Source: Atopobiaceae bacterium (GTDB lineage Bacteria; Actinomycetota; Coriobacteriia; Coriobacteriales; Atopobiaceae). From it: DNA of 64,000 nt. The DNA lies in the NCBI GenBank assembly GCA_022483015.1, contig JAKVOB010000001.1, forward strand, positions 1,884,902 to 1,948,901. The letters are read 5' to 3'. Position numbers and translations under genes: made by a program. A model generated the notes under the pieces. That model worked only from the letters and a program-made list of their open reading frames with translations. It searched no databases and was not told the origin of the DNA. The stretch's first letter is position 1, and the number at the start of each line of letters is the position of its first letter. Positions 8,448 to 17,066 of this stretch are shown here, one piece after another.

Positions 8448-9830
8448 GTGCCACACCGCATCGCCCCGGCCACGGCAGACGAGAAGTACCAGCAGATGAC
8501 TTGCGCCCCCGTGGCACCCCTCATCGTGAGCCTGGCCATTCCGACCATCGTCTCGAACCTGGTCTCCACCATCTACAACCTCGCCGACGCCTTCTTCATC
8601 GGCCAGATCTCGACCTCGGCCTCCGGGGCCATCGGCGTGGCCTATGCCACCATGACGGCCATCCAGGCCGTGGGGTTCTTCTTCGGCCAGGGCGCGGGCA
8701 ACGCCATCTCGCGCGAGCTCGGCCGCCAGGAGGTCGCCAAGACCGGACAGATCGCCTCGGTGGCCGTGGCGAGCTCGTTCCTGGGCGGCATCGTGATCGC
8801 CGTGCTGGGGCTTCTCCTGCTCGAGCCGATCTGCACCGTCTGCGGGGCCACCGAGACCATCATGCCCTACGCCACGACCTACATCGGCATCATCCTGATC
8901 GGCGCCCCCTGGATGTGCACGAGCCTCGTCCTCAACAACCTGCTGCGCTTCGAGGGCAGCGCGACCTTCGCCATGGTCGGGCTCGTCTCGGGGGCCGTCC
9001 TCAACTTCGCCCTCGCGCCGGCCCTCATCTTCTGGGCGGGCCTGGGCATCGCCGGGGCGGGACTTGCCACCATCATCTGCCAGCTGGTCTCGTTCGTGAT
9101 CCTGGCCGCAGGCCTCAGCCGGGGCGGAGCCATACGCCTGTCGTTCCATGACGCGCGCCCCTCCGTCGGCCTCTACCGCACCATCGCGAGCTCGGGCATC
9201 CCGAGCCTCGCCCGTCAGGTGGTCCTGGGCGTCGCCACCATCTGCATGAACACCGCCGCACGTCCCTTCGGCGACGCCGCCATCGCGGCCATCGCCGTGG
9301 TGAACCGCGTCACGGGCATCGGCAACTGCGTGCAGATCGGCATCGGCCAGGGGTTCCAGCCCGTCTGCGGCTACAACTACGGGGCACGTCTCTACAAGCG
9401 GGTCCGTGCCGGGTACTTCTTCTCGGTGAAGGCATCGCTCGTGATACTCGCGGCATTCTGCGCGGTCGTCTTCGTGGTGGCACCGCAGATCGTGGGCATC
9501 CTGCGCAACGACCCCGAGGTGATTGCCATCGGCACGGCCACCCTGCGCTTCCAGTGCGTGAGCCTGCCGCTCACGGGGCTCGCCATGATCACCAACTTCA
9601 TGCTCCAGACCACGGGCAAGACCTGGCGTGCGAGCTTCCTGGGCATGGCACGCCTCGGCATCATCCTGGCGCCGACGGTCATGGTCATGTCTGCCTTGCT
9701 GGGCCTCCTGGGCGTCGAGCTCGCCCAGTCCGTCTCCGACCTGATCACGTTGGGGATCTCGATCCCCATGGCCGCCTCGCTGCTGCGCGAGCTGGCTCGT
9801 CGCGAGACACAGGCCAAGGCCGAGTCGTAG
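8448..9830 (+). CDS. MATE-family multidrug efflux transporter
   Basis: 460 residues with about twelve hydrophobic segments in two homologous halves, the MATE layout. The N-terminal family block PTIVSNLVSTIYNLADAFFIG and the mid-protein GQGFQPVCGYNYGAR are characteristic of the NorM/DinF-like cation-coupled antiporters that export drugs or metabolites across the cytoplasmic membrane. I chose GTG at 8448, with AGAGGA at good spacing; upstream in-frame codons read through the palindromic operator region. Substrate unknown. The gene appears monocistronic. Confidence 0.93.
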   Translation: MPHRIAPATADEKYQQMTCAPVAPLIVSLAIPTIVSNLVSTIYNLADAFFIGQISTSASGAIGVAYATMTAIQAVGFFFGQGAGNAISRELGRQEVAKTGQIASVAVASSFLGGIVIAVLGLLLLEPICTVCGATETIMPYATTYIGIILIGAPWMCTSLVLNNLLRFEGSATFAMVGLVSGAVLNFALAPALIFWAGLGIAGAGLATIICQLVSFVILAAGLSRGGAIRLSFHDARPSVGLYRTIASSGIPSLARQVVLGVATICMNTAARPFGDAAIAAIAVVNRVTGIGNCVQIGIGQGFQPVCGYNYGARLYKRVRAGYFFSVKASLVILAAFCAVVFVVAPQIVGILRNDPEVIAIGTATLRFQCVSLPLTGLAMITNFMLQTTGKTWRASFLGMARLGIILAPTVMVMSALLGLLGVELAQSVSDLITLGISIPMAASLLRELARRETQAKAES

Positions 9831-9872
9831 CCCCCTCCCCGATGCCGTCTAGCACGCCCGACGCCGCCCAGG

Positions 9873-9890
9873 CGTAACAAAACCGTTACG
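9873..9890. other. Small dyad downstream of the MATE gene
   Basis: CGTAAC-N6-GTTACG, six-base perfect arms, in the AT-richer spacer before the AAA ATPase gene. It could be an operator for that gene or part of a weak hairpin. There is no further support. Confidence 0.3.
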
Positions 9891-9980
9891 ACATTCACAA
9901 TATTCGGCCCTGCCGGCAATGCTAGAGTTTTCTATGAACAAGTTCATACAACCTTGTCGCATGAGAGGACGTGGGATCTC

Positions 9981-11174
9981 GTGCACGTCGCTCGGCATCA
10001 TTACCTCGATGAGCTCCTGCGCGTGCGAGACCTCGACCTCGTCAAGGTGCTCGTCGGCATGCGTGGTTGCGGCAAGACCACCCTCCTCCGTGACGTCATC
10101 GCGAGCCTCAAGGCTGACGGCGTCTCCTCAGACAACATCATCTACCTCGACTTCGAGGCACCTGGCCAGGACTGGCTCAGGGCCCCGCAAGCCTTGGTGC
10201 GCCACATCGCCAAGACCATGCCGCCAGAGGGCCGCGCCTACGTCTTCCTCGACGAGATCCAGCACATGCCCGACGTGCGCCTGGCCGTCCAGTACCTGCG
10301 CTCATCGCCGCGATGCGACGTGTTCGTGGCGTCCTCCTCCATGGAGCTCTTCCGTGGCGGCTCGTCCGTACGCGCAGACCCGGGAAGCGAGATCATCGAG
10401 GTCATGCCCCTCTCGTTCGCGGCCTATGCCGAGGCGGCTGGCACCCCCTCCACCCAGGCCGAGAAGAACGACGCGCTGCTGCGCTACCTGCGCTACGGGG
10501 GCTACCCCGGCCTCGCCGTCCTCTCGGACGAGGAAGTCATGCTCGCTGAGCTGAGGAAGGCCTACGAGAAGGTCCTCCTGCTCGACGTCGTCGGCGACGA
10601 CCCCCTCATTGGAGGCATGGTCAGCGTCCTCATGGAGGAGGTGGACCGCCCCATGTCGCTCAACCGCACCCGTCACCTGCTGCAGGGCCGTGGCCTCGCG
10701 GCCCCGGCAGAGCGGGTCTCGTCCATGGCCGCCGACCTCTGCGGCGCCTTCGCCTTCCATTACATCCGCCGCTATGACATGGTCCGCCGACAGTACCTCC
10801 CCACCCACGAGCGCTTCTATGTGGGTGCCCCCGGCATGCGCACGGCATGGCTGGGATTCCGCCCCGATGACATCGACCGCCTGATAGACAACGCGGTCTG
10901 TCTCGAGCTCCTCCGCCGGAACCGGTGGGTGAGCCGTGGACGCCGCTACGACAGCGAGGTCAGCTTCGTGACGAAGGACCCCGAGGGCACCCCCGTCTGC
11001 TGCCAGGTCTCGGTGGGGGTCCCCGACCGCAAGGTCCTCTCGCCGCTCCTGGCCATGGACAGCAAGACCACGCGCCGCACGGTCATCACCTTCGATGCCC
11101 CGCACGACATCGACCTGGGACGAGGCATCGAGCAGGTCGACGTGGTCGATTGGCTGCTCCAGGAGCGTGCCTAG
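9981..11174 (+). CDS. AAA-family ATPase (AAA_14/DUF4143-like group)
   Basis: 397 residues. Walker A GMRGCGKTT at residues 26-34, Walker B VFLDEIQ at 88-94, a sensor-like ASSSMELF strand and the LRYGGYPGL motif are typical of the widespread bacterial ATPases annotated as ATP-binding protein with a C-terminal DUF4143-like or nuclease-like half. Family members begin close to the HYLDELL motif, so I favour GTG at 9981; a TTG at 9954 would add nine codons but has no ribosome-binding site. Cellular role of the family is poorly known. It overlaps the convergent glycosylase gene by four bases. Confidence 0.85.
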   Translation: MHVARHHYLDELLRVRDLDLVKVLVGMRGCGKTTLLRDVIASLKADGVSSDNIIYLDFEAPGQDWLRAPQALVRHIAKTMPPEGRAYVFLDEIQHMPDVRLAVQYLRSSPRCDVFVASSSMELFRGGSSVRADPGSEIIEVMPLSFAAYAEAAGTPSTQAEKNDALLRYLRYGGYPGLAVLSDEEVMLAELRKAYEKVLLLDVVGDDPLIGGMVSVLMEEVDRPMSLNRTRHLLQGRGLAAPAERVSSMAADLCGAFAFHYIRRYDMVRRQYLPTHERFYVGAPGMRTAWLGFRPDDIDRLIDNAVCLELLRRNRWVSRGRRYDSEVSFVTKDPEGTPVCCQVSVGVPDRKVLSPLLAMDSKTTRRTVITFDAPHDIDLGRGIEQVDVVDWLLQERA

Positions 11175-11752
11175 GCATCGGCTGCGTCGCGCACCGGCCC
11201 GTAGGCACACACCAGGTCGCAGAGCCGCATCCGCGCGTTTGCCGGGCTCGTGGAGGGAAGTCCCACGCAGGGCATGCCAAGCCCGGGCTCCACCAGCCGA
11301 CGGTACAGCCGCGTGGCGGTCGCCCCCGTGCAGAAGACGCTCGTGATGGGTGCGCGTGCGAGAAGCCCTGCCAGGTCGTTGGGGACGGCATCGGCGATCG
11401 AGGCGTCGGACGCCCCGGTGATGGTGCAGCTCCGGAGCACGTCCCAGAGCGCCACGTGATGGGCCAGGCACAGGTCCCTGCGCTCGCCGTTGACCTCGCC
11501 CACCAGGTTGGGATCCATCGCGGCGCGGGAGAGTGCGACCCCATGGGCCCGGGCCACGTCCTCGCCAGGCACGGGTTCGCCCCAGAGCCCGGCGAGCACG
11601 GGCCAGAAGCGGTTCTGCGGGTTTCCGTAGTAGAACCCGACCTCGCGCGAGCGGGGGCTCGGCATGGTGCCCAGCACGAGCACGCGGCAGCGCGCGTCCA
11701 TGACAGGCGCGATGGTATGGGTCACCCGTCGGGGGTCCACAGAATCGGGCAT
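11171..11752 (-). CDS. DNA-deoxyinosine / uracil-DNA glycosylase family protein
   Basis: 193 residues of the UDG superfamily. The VLVLGTMPS motif A near residues 24-32 and the YYGNPQNRFWPVLAGL segment match the hypoxanthine (deoxyinosine) and mismatch-specific glycosylase branch, and PITSVFCTGATATRLYRR with GLPSTSPANA near the C-terminus supplies the second conserved motif. It should excise deaminated bases from DNA. It starts four bases after the glycerate kinase stop, so the two are probably one transcript. Confidence 0.85.
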   Translation of the reverse strand: MPDSVDPRRVTHTIAPVMDARCRVLVLGTMPSPRSREVGFYYGNPQNRFWPVLAGLWGEPVPGEDVARAHGVALSRAAMDPNLVGEVNGERRDLCLAHHVALWDVLRSCTITGASDASIADAVPNDLAGLLARAPITSVFCTGATATRLYRRLVEPGLGMPCVGLPSTSPANARMRLCDLVCAYGPVRDAADA

Positions 11753-11756
11753 GGGC

Positions 11757-12932
11757 CTAGAAGTCGCCCTCGATGGCGGCTGCCATGCGCCCGGCGTTGT
11801 AGCCCAGCATGAAGACCTGGAAGAACGAGCGCACGGTCTGACGGTACGCCGTGGCCGCGCCCTCCTTCATCTCGGTCTCGGTCTGCGGGGAGGGCGAGCA
11901 GGACACGACCACCTGGAGATGGAGCGCATCGAGCACGTCGAGCGATACGTCATCGGCGGCACCCACGACGGCCACGCACGAGACGCCGTGCTCGAAGGCA
12001 CGCCTGGCCACGCTCGAGACCACCTTGCCCTCGGCCGTCTGCGCGTCGAGGTGACCCTCGCCGGTGACCACGAGGTCGACGTCGCGCAGGAGCTTGTCGA
12101 AGCCGAGAAGGTCGAGCACGTAGTCACCGCCCCGCTCATAGACGGCGTCAAGCAGCACCTGGCAGGCCACGCCCATGCCGCCGGCGGCACCGCCCCCGGG
12201 AAGGTGCGTGATGTCGCGGCCAGCCACCTGCGAGAGCACCTGGGCATACGAGCGCATGCCCGCCTCGAGCTCCTCGACGGCCTTCTCGTCGGCTCCCTTC
12301 TGGGGACCGAAGATGGTGGTGGCACCCTTGGGTCCGATGAGCGGGCTTGCCACGTCGCAAAGCACATGGAAGGTCGCGGCCTTCGCCTTGGGATCGAGGC
12401 CGGAGGCATCGATGGAGTGCACGCGCACGAGGTCAGCCCCGCAGCCTTCGAGCTCGACGTCATTCTCGTCCAGGAACCGCACGCCCAGCGCGCGCATCGC
12501 GCCCATGCCCCCGTCGTTGGTCGCCGTGCCGCCCACGCAGATGAGCACGTCGTCCGCTCCGGCCTCGAGCGCCGCGCGGATGAGCTCGCCCGTGCCATAG
12601 CTGGTGGCGGCGTATGGGTCGAGCTCCGAGCGCTTGAGCAGCGAGAGCCCCGAGGCAGCGGCCATCTCGATCACGGCCCGACCGTCTGCCAGGCGGGCGT
12701 ACGAGGTCTTGAGGGGACGCCCGAGGGGGTCATGGACGTCGACGCCCATGAAGTCGCCGCCGACGCCGTCGACCAGCGCTGCCGCCGTTCCCTCGCCGCC
12801 GTCACCCACGGCGAGGGCCGTGCAGGTCGAGCGCGGGGAGACCTCGGCGAGCTCCTCCGTGAGGATCCGGGCCGTCTCCTGGGACGAGAGGGTCCCCTTG
12901 AACGAATCAGACGCGAACAACAGCTTTGTCAT
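11757..12932 (-). CDS. glxK: Glycerate kinase (GlxK/GckA class)
   Basis: 391 residues, the normal length for class-II glycerate kinases that phosphorylate D-glycerate with ATP and feed it into glycolysis. The start ASDSFKGTLSS is the family signature; others are AVGDGGEGT near residue 43, VCVGGTATNDGGMGAMRALG and LPGGGAAGGMG near residue 235, and VVTGEGHLDAQTAEGK. The start at 12932 follows GAGGAAGG. It heads a two-gene unit with the glycosylase gene. No glyoxylate or tartronate genes adjoin it, so the glycerate source is not apparent here. Confidence 0.95.
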   Translation of the reverse strand: MTKLLFASDSFKGTLSSQETARILTEELAEVSPRSTCTALAVGDGGEGTAAALVDGVGGDFMGVDVHDPLGRPLKTSYARLADGRAVIEMAAASGLSLLKRSELDPYAATSYGTGELIRAALEAGADDVLICVGGTATNDGGMGAMRALGVRFLDENDVELEGCGADLVRVHSIDASGLDPKAKAATFHVLCDVASPLIGPKGATTIFGPQKGADEKAVEELEAGMRSYAQVLSQVAGRDITHLPGGGAAGGMGVACQVLLDAVYERGGDYVLDLLGFDKLLRDVDLVVTGEGHLDAQTAEGKVVSSVARRAFEHGVSCVAVVGAADDVSLDVLDALHLQVVVSCSPSPQTETEMKEGAATAYRQTVRSFFQVFMLGYNAGRMAAAIEGDF

Positions 12933-12962
12933 CAGACGCCCTTCCTCGCAGTTGACCTAGTA

Positions 12963-13778
12963 CTATTCCCCCTCGGCTATCGGCGCGTAGGTGATCTTGC
13001 GCGTCTCGAGGCAGATGATGCCGATCTGGCCGAGGCCGGCTCCTGCCGCCGCCGCACAGTCCGTGGCGATGCGGTCGGGCTCATATCCCGTGTCGTCGCA
13101 GGCACCGACGTTGAGCATGAGGGCATGGCCCTCGTCATCCACATAGGGCTTCTCCACGCGATCGGCCAGGGGCACCACGTAGGGGGTGGGCGTATGGCCG
13201 GCCACCACCACGGGGCCGCTTCCGTTGGCATTGACCATGCCAGTGGGACGGCCCCAGAACTCCTCGCGGATCCAGAGGAGGTCCTCGGGGTCCTGCTTGC
13301 CCATCATGTCCTCGAGCGCGTGGGGGTCCCAGGCCGCGTTGCCGCCATCGGCGGCCAGGCGCGGGCGCGGGGCTCGGATGCCAGCGTGGCAGAGGACATA
13401 GTCCCTCTCGCCGGCGGTGACGACCTCATAGAGGGGAAGGCCGCGGACCCAGCCGACGATGGACTCGAAGGTCTCGGGCGGGAGCGACTCGAGGCCCTCG
13501 GCGGTGGTCGCGGCCCCGTTCATGGACCAGTTGAGCCAGGCGACCTCGTCCTTGGAGTCGGCGAGGGCGGTGAGCATGAGGTCCTCGTGGTTGCCCTTGA
13601 GGACATGGCAGTTGGGAAGCGAGCGGATGAGGCGGATGACGCCCAGGGGGTCAGGGCCACGGTCCACCATGTCACCCAGGACGTAGAGCTCGTCCGTCTG
13701 AGCCATCGAGACCTTCGAGAGGGCCGCGTCGAGCGCGGCGACATGGCCGTGGACGTCCGAGAGCACGTAGGTTGACAC
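12963..13778 (-). CDS. Metallophosphoesterase (PP2A/Ap4A-hydrolase-like)
   Basis: 271 residues with the full calcineurin-type metal-site series: SDVHGH at the N-terminus, GDMVDRGPDP, GNHED, CHAG and GHTPTP. This pattern is that of bacterial serine/threonine phosphatases and diadenosine polyphosphate hydrolases (PrpE/ApaH-like). The start is GTG at 13778, with GGGGAGG five bases upstream; the ATG at 13850 would add a 24-residue basic extension not seen in the family. It stands alone. Substrate not decided by sequence. Confidence 0.88.
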   Translation of the reverse strand: MSTYVLSDVHGHVAALDAALSKVSMAQTDELYVLGDMVDRGPDPLGVIRLIRSLPNCHVLKGNHEDLMLTALADSKDEVAWLNWSMNGAATTAEGLESLPPETFESIVGWVRGLPLYEVVTAGERDYVLCHAGIRAPRPRLAADGGNAAWDPHALEDMMGKQDPEDLLWIREEFWGRPTGMVNANGSGPVVVAGHTPTPYVVPLADRVEKPYVDDEGHALMLNVGACDDTGYEPDRIATDCAAAAGAGLGQIGIICLETRKITYAPIAEGE

Positions 13779-13907
13779 GGCCACCTCCCCTGTCTGGTCG
13801 GTCGGCAGGACCGCCCGACGAGTACGTTCGTTGGTCACACGATACCGCATGGATGTGGCAACGACGTCGACAAGGTCAGGCGGTCGAGAGGGACGCGAGG
13901 GCCCCGC

Positions 13908-14072
13908 GGGTCACCCCGGGCAGGCAACCTCAGCGCACCTCGCCGGTCACCCCGGGCAGGCAATGGTAGCAAGAACCCACGTTGCATGGCGAGAGTGACC
14001 CTGGGCCCCAGCAGCGCGGCCCTCGCGGGTCACCTAGGGCAGGCAACACAGGCGCCGGCCCACGTTGCCTGC
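13908..14072. repeat. Intergenic repeat cluster (three direct, two partial inverted copies)
   Basis: The gene-free stretch 13779-14159 contains three direct copies of a unit around GGGTCACCCCGGGCAGGCAA: 13908-13928, 13945-13963 and 14027-14047 (the last with CTAGGG for CCCGGG). Copies 1 and 3 also share a GGCCC-rich lead-in. Degenerate inverted copies occur at 13981-14005 (GTTGC...GTGACC) and 14064-14072 (GTTGCCTGC), so the region can fold extensively. Copies are unevenly spaced, unlike CRISPR. I see no open reading frame with a credible start. Confidence 0.65.
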
Positions 14073-14083
14073 GCATCTCGACC

Positions 14084-14123
14084 GAGAAGGACCGCAGGGC
14101 AGCCAGCGCCTGCGGTCCTTCTC
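14084..14123. terminator. 15-bp hairpin downstream of the aldo/keto reductase gene
   Basis: Perfect stem GAGAAGGACCGCAGG / CCTGCGGTCCTTCTC with a ten-base loop, 37 bp after the stop codon of the minus-strand aldo/keto reductase gene. A likely terminator, though without a T-run. Confidence 0.6.
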
Positions 14124-14159
14124 GTCAAGCCAGTCGCGGTACAAGCAGCGGGCCCGCCC

Positions 14160-15089
14160 CTACGGCAGCGGATGCCCTGCCGCACGGTAGAGCGCGTACC
14201 AGTCCTCGCGCGTGAGCCTCTCGGCCACGTCCACGCCGGCCACGACCTCGGCCAAGCGGTCGCGCTTGGTGGTGCCGCTGATGAGCTGCATGTGCGCGGG
14301 ATGCCTCAGCACCCAGGCGGCGGCCAGGGTGGTCGGCGTGCAGCCATACTTCTCGCCCAGGGTCACCAGCTGCTCGTTCAGGGGCCCGAACTCCTCGGTG
14401 TCGCCCACGAAGGGCCCACGCCAGCTGGGGCGCTGGAAGGGGGACCACGCCTGGATGGTCACGTCGTTGATGCGGCACCAGTCGAGCGTGGACTCGTCGC
14501 GGTCCGTCGCGCCCGGCCCCTCGGTGTTGACCTCGATGCCGTTGGCGACCATCTCGGCCACCGCGAGCGAGAACTGCATCTGGTCGGCCAGCAACGGCTG
14601 CTTCACGCAGGTGCGGAGCAGCTCGATCTGCGACGGCTTGTGGTTGGAGACGCCGAAGTGGCGCACCTTGCCGGCTGCCTCGAGCTCGTCGAAGGCGGCC
14701 GCGACCTCCTCGGGCTCCACCAGGGCGTCGGACCTGTGGATGAGGAGCATGTCGAGGTAGTCGGTACGCAGCCGCTTGAGGCTGTTGTCGACCGAGCTCA
14801 CGATCCAGTCATGGCTCATGTCATAGAAGCCGGGGCGGATGCAGCACTTGGACTGTATGAAGAGGTCCTCGCGATGGATGGACGAGTCCGCGCCGAGCAC
14901 GCGGCCGAACTTGCGCTCGCACTCCCCCTTGCCGTAGATGTCGGCGTGGTCGAAGAACGTGCAACCGTACTCCAGCGCCTGATGGATGAGGAGGTCGAGC
15001 TCCTCGTTGGTGGCCTCCTCGAGGTTCATGCAGCCGATGACGACCGCCGGGACCTCGATGCCGGAGCTTCCGAGCAGAACCTGTCTCAT
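14160..15089 (-). CDS. Aldo/keto reductase
   Basis: 309 residues, a (beta/alpha)8 NADPH-dependent oxidoreductase. Catalytic tetrad residues lie in FFDHADIYGKGE (Asp, Tyr), the Lys of the following strand, and MLLIHRSDA (His). The C-terminal SGTTKRDRL motif binds the nucleotide phosphate. Closest subgroup by motif is the YdhF-like one (MSHDWIVSSVDNSLKRLRTD). The ATG at 15089 has a strong GGGAGGGAG upstream; the frame stays open beyond it without coding signature. Substrate unknown. Confidence 0.92.
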   Translation of the reverse strand: MRQVLLGSSGIEVPAVVIGCMNLEEATNEELDLLIHQALEYGCTFFDHADIYGKGECERKFGRVLGADSSIHREDLFIQSKCCIRPGFYDMSHDWIVSSVDNSLKRLRTDYLDMLLIHRSDALVEPEEVAAAFDELEAAGKVRHFGVSNHKPSQIELLRTCVKQPLLADQMQFSLAVAEMVANGIEVNTEGPGATDRDESTLDWCRINDVTIQAWSPFQRPSWRGPFVGDTEEFGPLNEQLVTLGEKYGCTPTTLAAAWVLRHPAHMQLISGTTKRDRLAEVVAGVDVAERLTREDWYALYRAAGHPLP

Positions 15090-15237
15090 TGCGACTCCCT
15101 CCCTGTGGGTGCGCGGCCACGCATGCGGCACACGCGTTGTCGCATATCTCATGCCCGAGCCGTCGCCACCTATGCTGCGGCGTCGGCAAGCAGAGAATCT
15201 ACATGGCCGGCGGTCGCGGGCGAGAAGGACCGCGCCG

Positions 15238-15756
15238 CTACCCGCGACGCCGTCGTGCACGCCGCCGCAGCCGCCAGCGACGCCAGGCGGGCATGGAGCC
15301 GACCTCGACCACATGCCCTGGGAGCGGGTGGTTCCTCTCGCCAGGGTTGCCTGCCGAGACGACCACGTCGACCACCTGCCGCATGGTGGCGTCGACGTGG
15401 GCAGGCTTGAGCATGCACTCCCACACCACCACGACCGTCCAGCCGCCGAGGACGAGCGCCTCCTGGTCACGGTGGTCACGCGCCTGGTTGCGCGCGAACT
15501 TGGCCTCCCAGAACTCCGTGTTGGTCTTGGGGAGCGGCAGGTCACAGTGAGGGCAGCGATGCCAGAAGCAGCCGTTGACGAAGATGGCCACATGCCGGCC
15601 GGGATAGCACACGTCGGGGCGCCCGGCGGCCTTCCCCCAGTGGAGCCGGTAGCCGCCGAGGCCTGCCGCACGCAGACGTCTGCGCACCAGGAGCTCGGGC
15701 TTGGTGTCTGTGCCCTTGTTCGCCTGCATCACATGGCGCGTGGCCTCGCTGGTCAT
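15238..15756 (-). CDS. vsr: Very short patch repair endonuclease (Vsr)
   Basis: 172 residues. Vsr nicks 5' of the T in T:G mismatches made when 5-methylcytosine deaminates. The diagnostic core GRPDVCYPGRHVAIFVNGCF followed by WHRCPHC carries the catalytic Asp and the zinc-binding His/Cys set; the start MTSEATRHVMQANKGTDTKPE is typical of family N-termini. The C-terminal end is Arg-rich. Vsr genes normally sit beside a C5-cytosine methylase; here the nearest one is at 19586-20857, about 4 kb away with three unrelated-looking genes between, suggesting a once-contiguous module that has been split. GGGGGAG precedes the start at 15756. Confidence 0.92.
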   Translation of the reverse strand: MTSEATRHVMQANKGTDTKPELLVRRRLRAAGLGGYRLHWGKAAGRPDVCYPGRHVAIFVNGCFWHRCPHCDLPLPKTNTEFWEAKFARNQARDHRDQEALVLGGWTVVVVWECMLKPAHVDATMRQVVDVVVSAGNPGERNHPLPGHVVEVGSMPAWRRWRLRRRARRRRG

Positions 15757-15811
15757 CGAATCCGCGCTCCCCCATCCCGGGGCACCGCCAAGGCGGGCGG
15801 AGCCCAAAAGC

Positions 15812-15845
15812 GTGCAATACCGATAGTCGACTATCAGGGTTGCAC
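15812..15845. promoter_or_regulatory. 34-bp near-perfect palindrome between vsr and a diguanylate cyclase
   Basis: The core GATAGTCGACTATC at 15822-15835 is a perfect 14-bp palindrome, and the flanks extend it: GTGCAA at 15812-15817 pairs with TTGCAC at 15840-15845, giving 14 of 17 arm positions complementary with no spacer. Suitable for a dimeric regulator upstream of either divergent gene. No regulator is next to it. Confidence 0.5.
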
Positions 15846-15981
15846 GGTTCTCGCATGCCGACAACCGCCTCGCGCGACTCGCCGACCCGTCCCGCGCCTG
15901 GTGTTTCCAGGCGTCCGCCCGTGGGTATGTTGCAATCAACAGTCATACGGCACGGCCGACGTCCCAGACGCGAGGTGAGCG

Positions 15982-17049
15982 ATGAGCATTCAAGAGATCC
16001 TGACCAGCAACTTCGTCACCTTGTCGCTCATCGTGGGTCTCGGCGCCATCACCATCTCGAACCGGACGTTCGACAAGAGCACCACCAGGCACTTCATCTG
16101 GTTCATCGTCATCGTCCTGGTGCTGGACGTGTCCGACATGGCCGACTGCGCCCTCTCCTACCTCCCCGCCCCCACGGGATGGCGCTACCTCACCTCCGCC
16201 ATCGGCTACACGCTGCGCCCGGCCAGCGTGGCCATCGTCATCAGCATCTTCCTGCGCAGGAGGCGCCTCGGGCTCGCACTCTGGATCCCGGTCATCATGG
16301 TCGGCATCATAGCCTTCTCCAGCTACTCCACGCACCTCATGTACTGGTTCGACGACCACAACGCCTTCGAGCAAGGCTACCTGTGGGCCCTGCCCTACGT
16401 CGTGAGTTCCGCATATATGGCCCTGCTCATATACCTGAGCGTGAGGCTCCACTCAGCGGTCGGCTCCGCCGAGGTCTTCATCGTGGTCTACGTCACCTTC
16501 ATCTGCTTCCTGGCGACCATCCTCGAGCGGCAGACCAGTGCGCGCTTCCTCCTGGACGGCGCGATCATCGTCTCGTGCGCCCTGTACTACCTCTTCCTCT
16601 ATGTGCAGATCTACCAGCGCGACATCCTGACGGGCCTGCCCAACCGCCGGAGCTTCTACATCGACGCGGGTAAGACCGCAGGCGAGCGCAAGGTCATCAT
16701 CTCGTCTGACCTGAACGGCCTCAAGCTCATCAACGACACGAAGGGCCACCAGGCCGGTGACGAGGCGCTCAAGGCCCTCGCCCGGTCGATCACGTCCCAA
16801 CAGGGCAAGGCCTACACCACCTACCGCACCGGCGGCGACGAGTTCATGACCATAGGTAGGGGCAAGACCGTCGAGGAGGCTGACGCCCTCGTCGACCAGA
16901 TTCGCGCGACACTCACGGACGAGGGCATCATGGCCTCGTTCGGGTGTGCCCCCTACTCCCCCGGCGACTCGCTGGATGACGTCTGCAACGAGGCCGACGG
17001 CCATATGTACGAGGACAAGCGCCATTACCGCGGCACGACGCGTGGCTAG
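15982..17049 (+). CDS. Membrane diguanylate cyclase (GGDEF)
   Basis: 355 residues. About six hydrophobic segments fill residues 10-215, followed by a GGDEF domain with SDLNGLKLINDTKGHQAGDE and the intact catalytic GGDEF at 284-288. It should make c-di-GMP from two GTP at the cytoplasmic face. No RxxD inhibitory site precedes the motif (AYTTYRT instead), so product inhibition is probably absent. The start at 15982 has GAGGTGAG upstream. It is divergent from vsr and shares the palindromic region. The input sensed by the membrane part is unknown. Confidence 0.9.
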   Translation: MSIQEILTSNFVTLSLIVGLGAITISNRTFDKSTTRHFIWFIVIVLVLDVSDMADCALSYLPAPTGWRYLTSAIGYTLRPASVAIVISIFLRRRRLGLALWIPVIMVGIIAFSSYSTHLMYWFDDHNAFEQGYLWALPYVVSSAYMALLIYLSVRLHSAVGSAEVFIVVYVTFICFLATILERQTSARFLLDGAIIVSCALYYLFLYVQIYQRDILTGLPNRRSFYIDAGKTAGERKVIISSDLNGLKLINDTKGHQAGDEALKALARSITSQQGKAYTTYRTGGDEFMTIGRGKTVEEADALVDQIRATLTDEGIMASFGCAPYSPGDSLDDVCNEADGHMYEDKRHYRGTTRG

Positions 17050-17066
17050 GACGCGGAGCGCGAGCT

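Noticed and set aside
9919-10554. Separate plus-strand Ser/Arg-rich protein overlapping the AAA ATPase gene
   Set aside because: Out of frame with the ATPase motifs; low-complexity translation typical of a shadow frame.
13908-14072. CRISPR array
   Set aside because: Only three direct copies with unequal spacing, inverted copies present, and no cas genes in the window.
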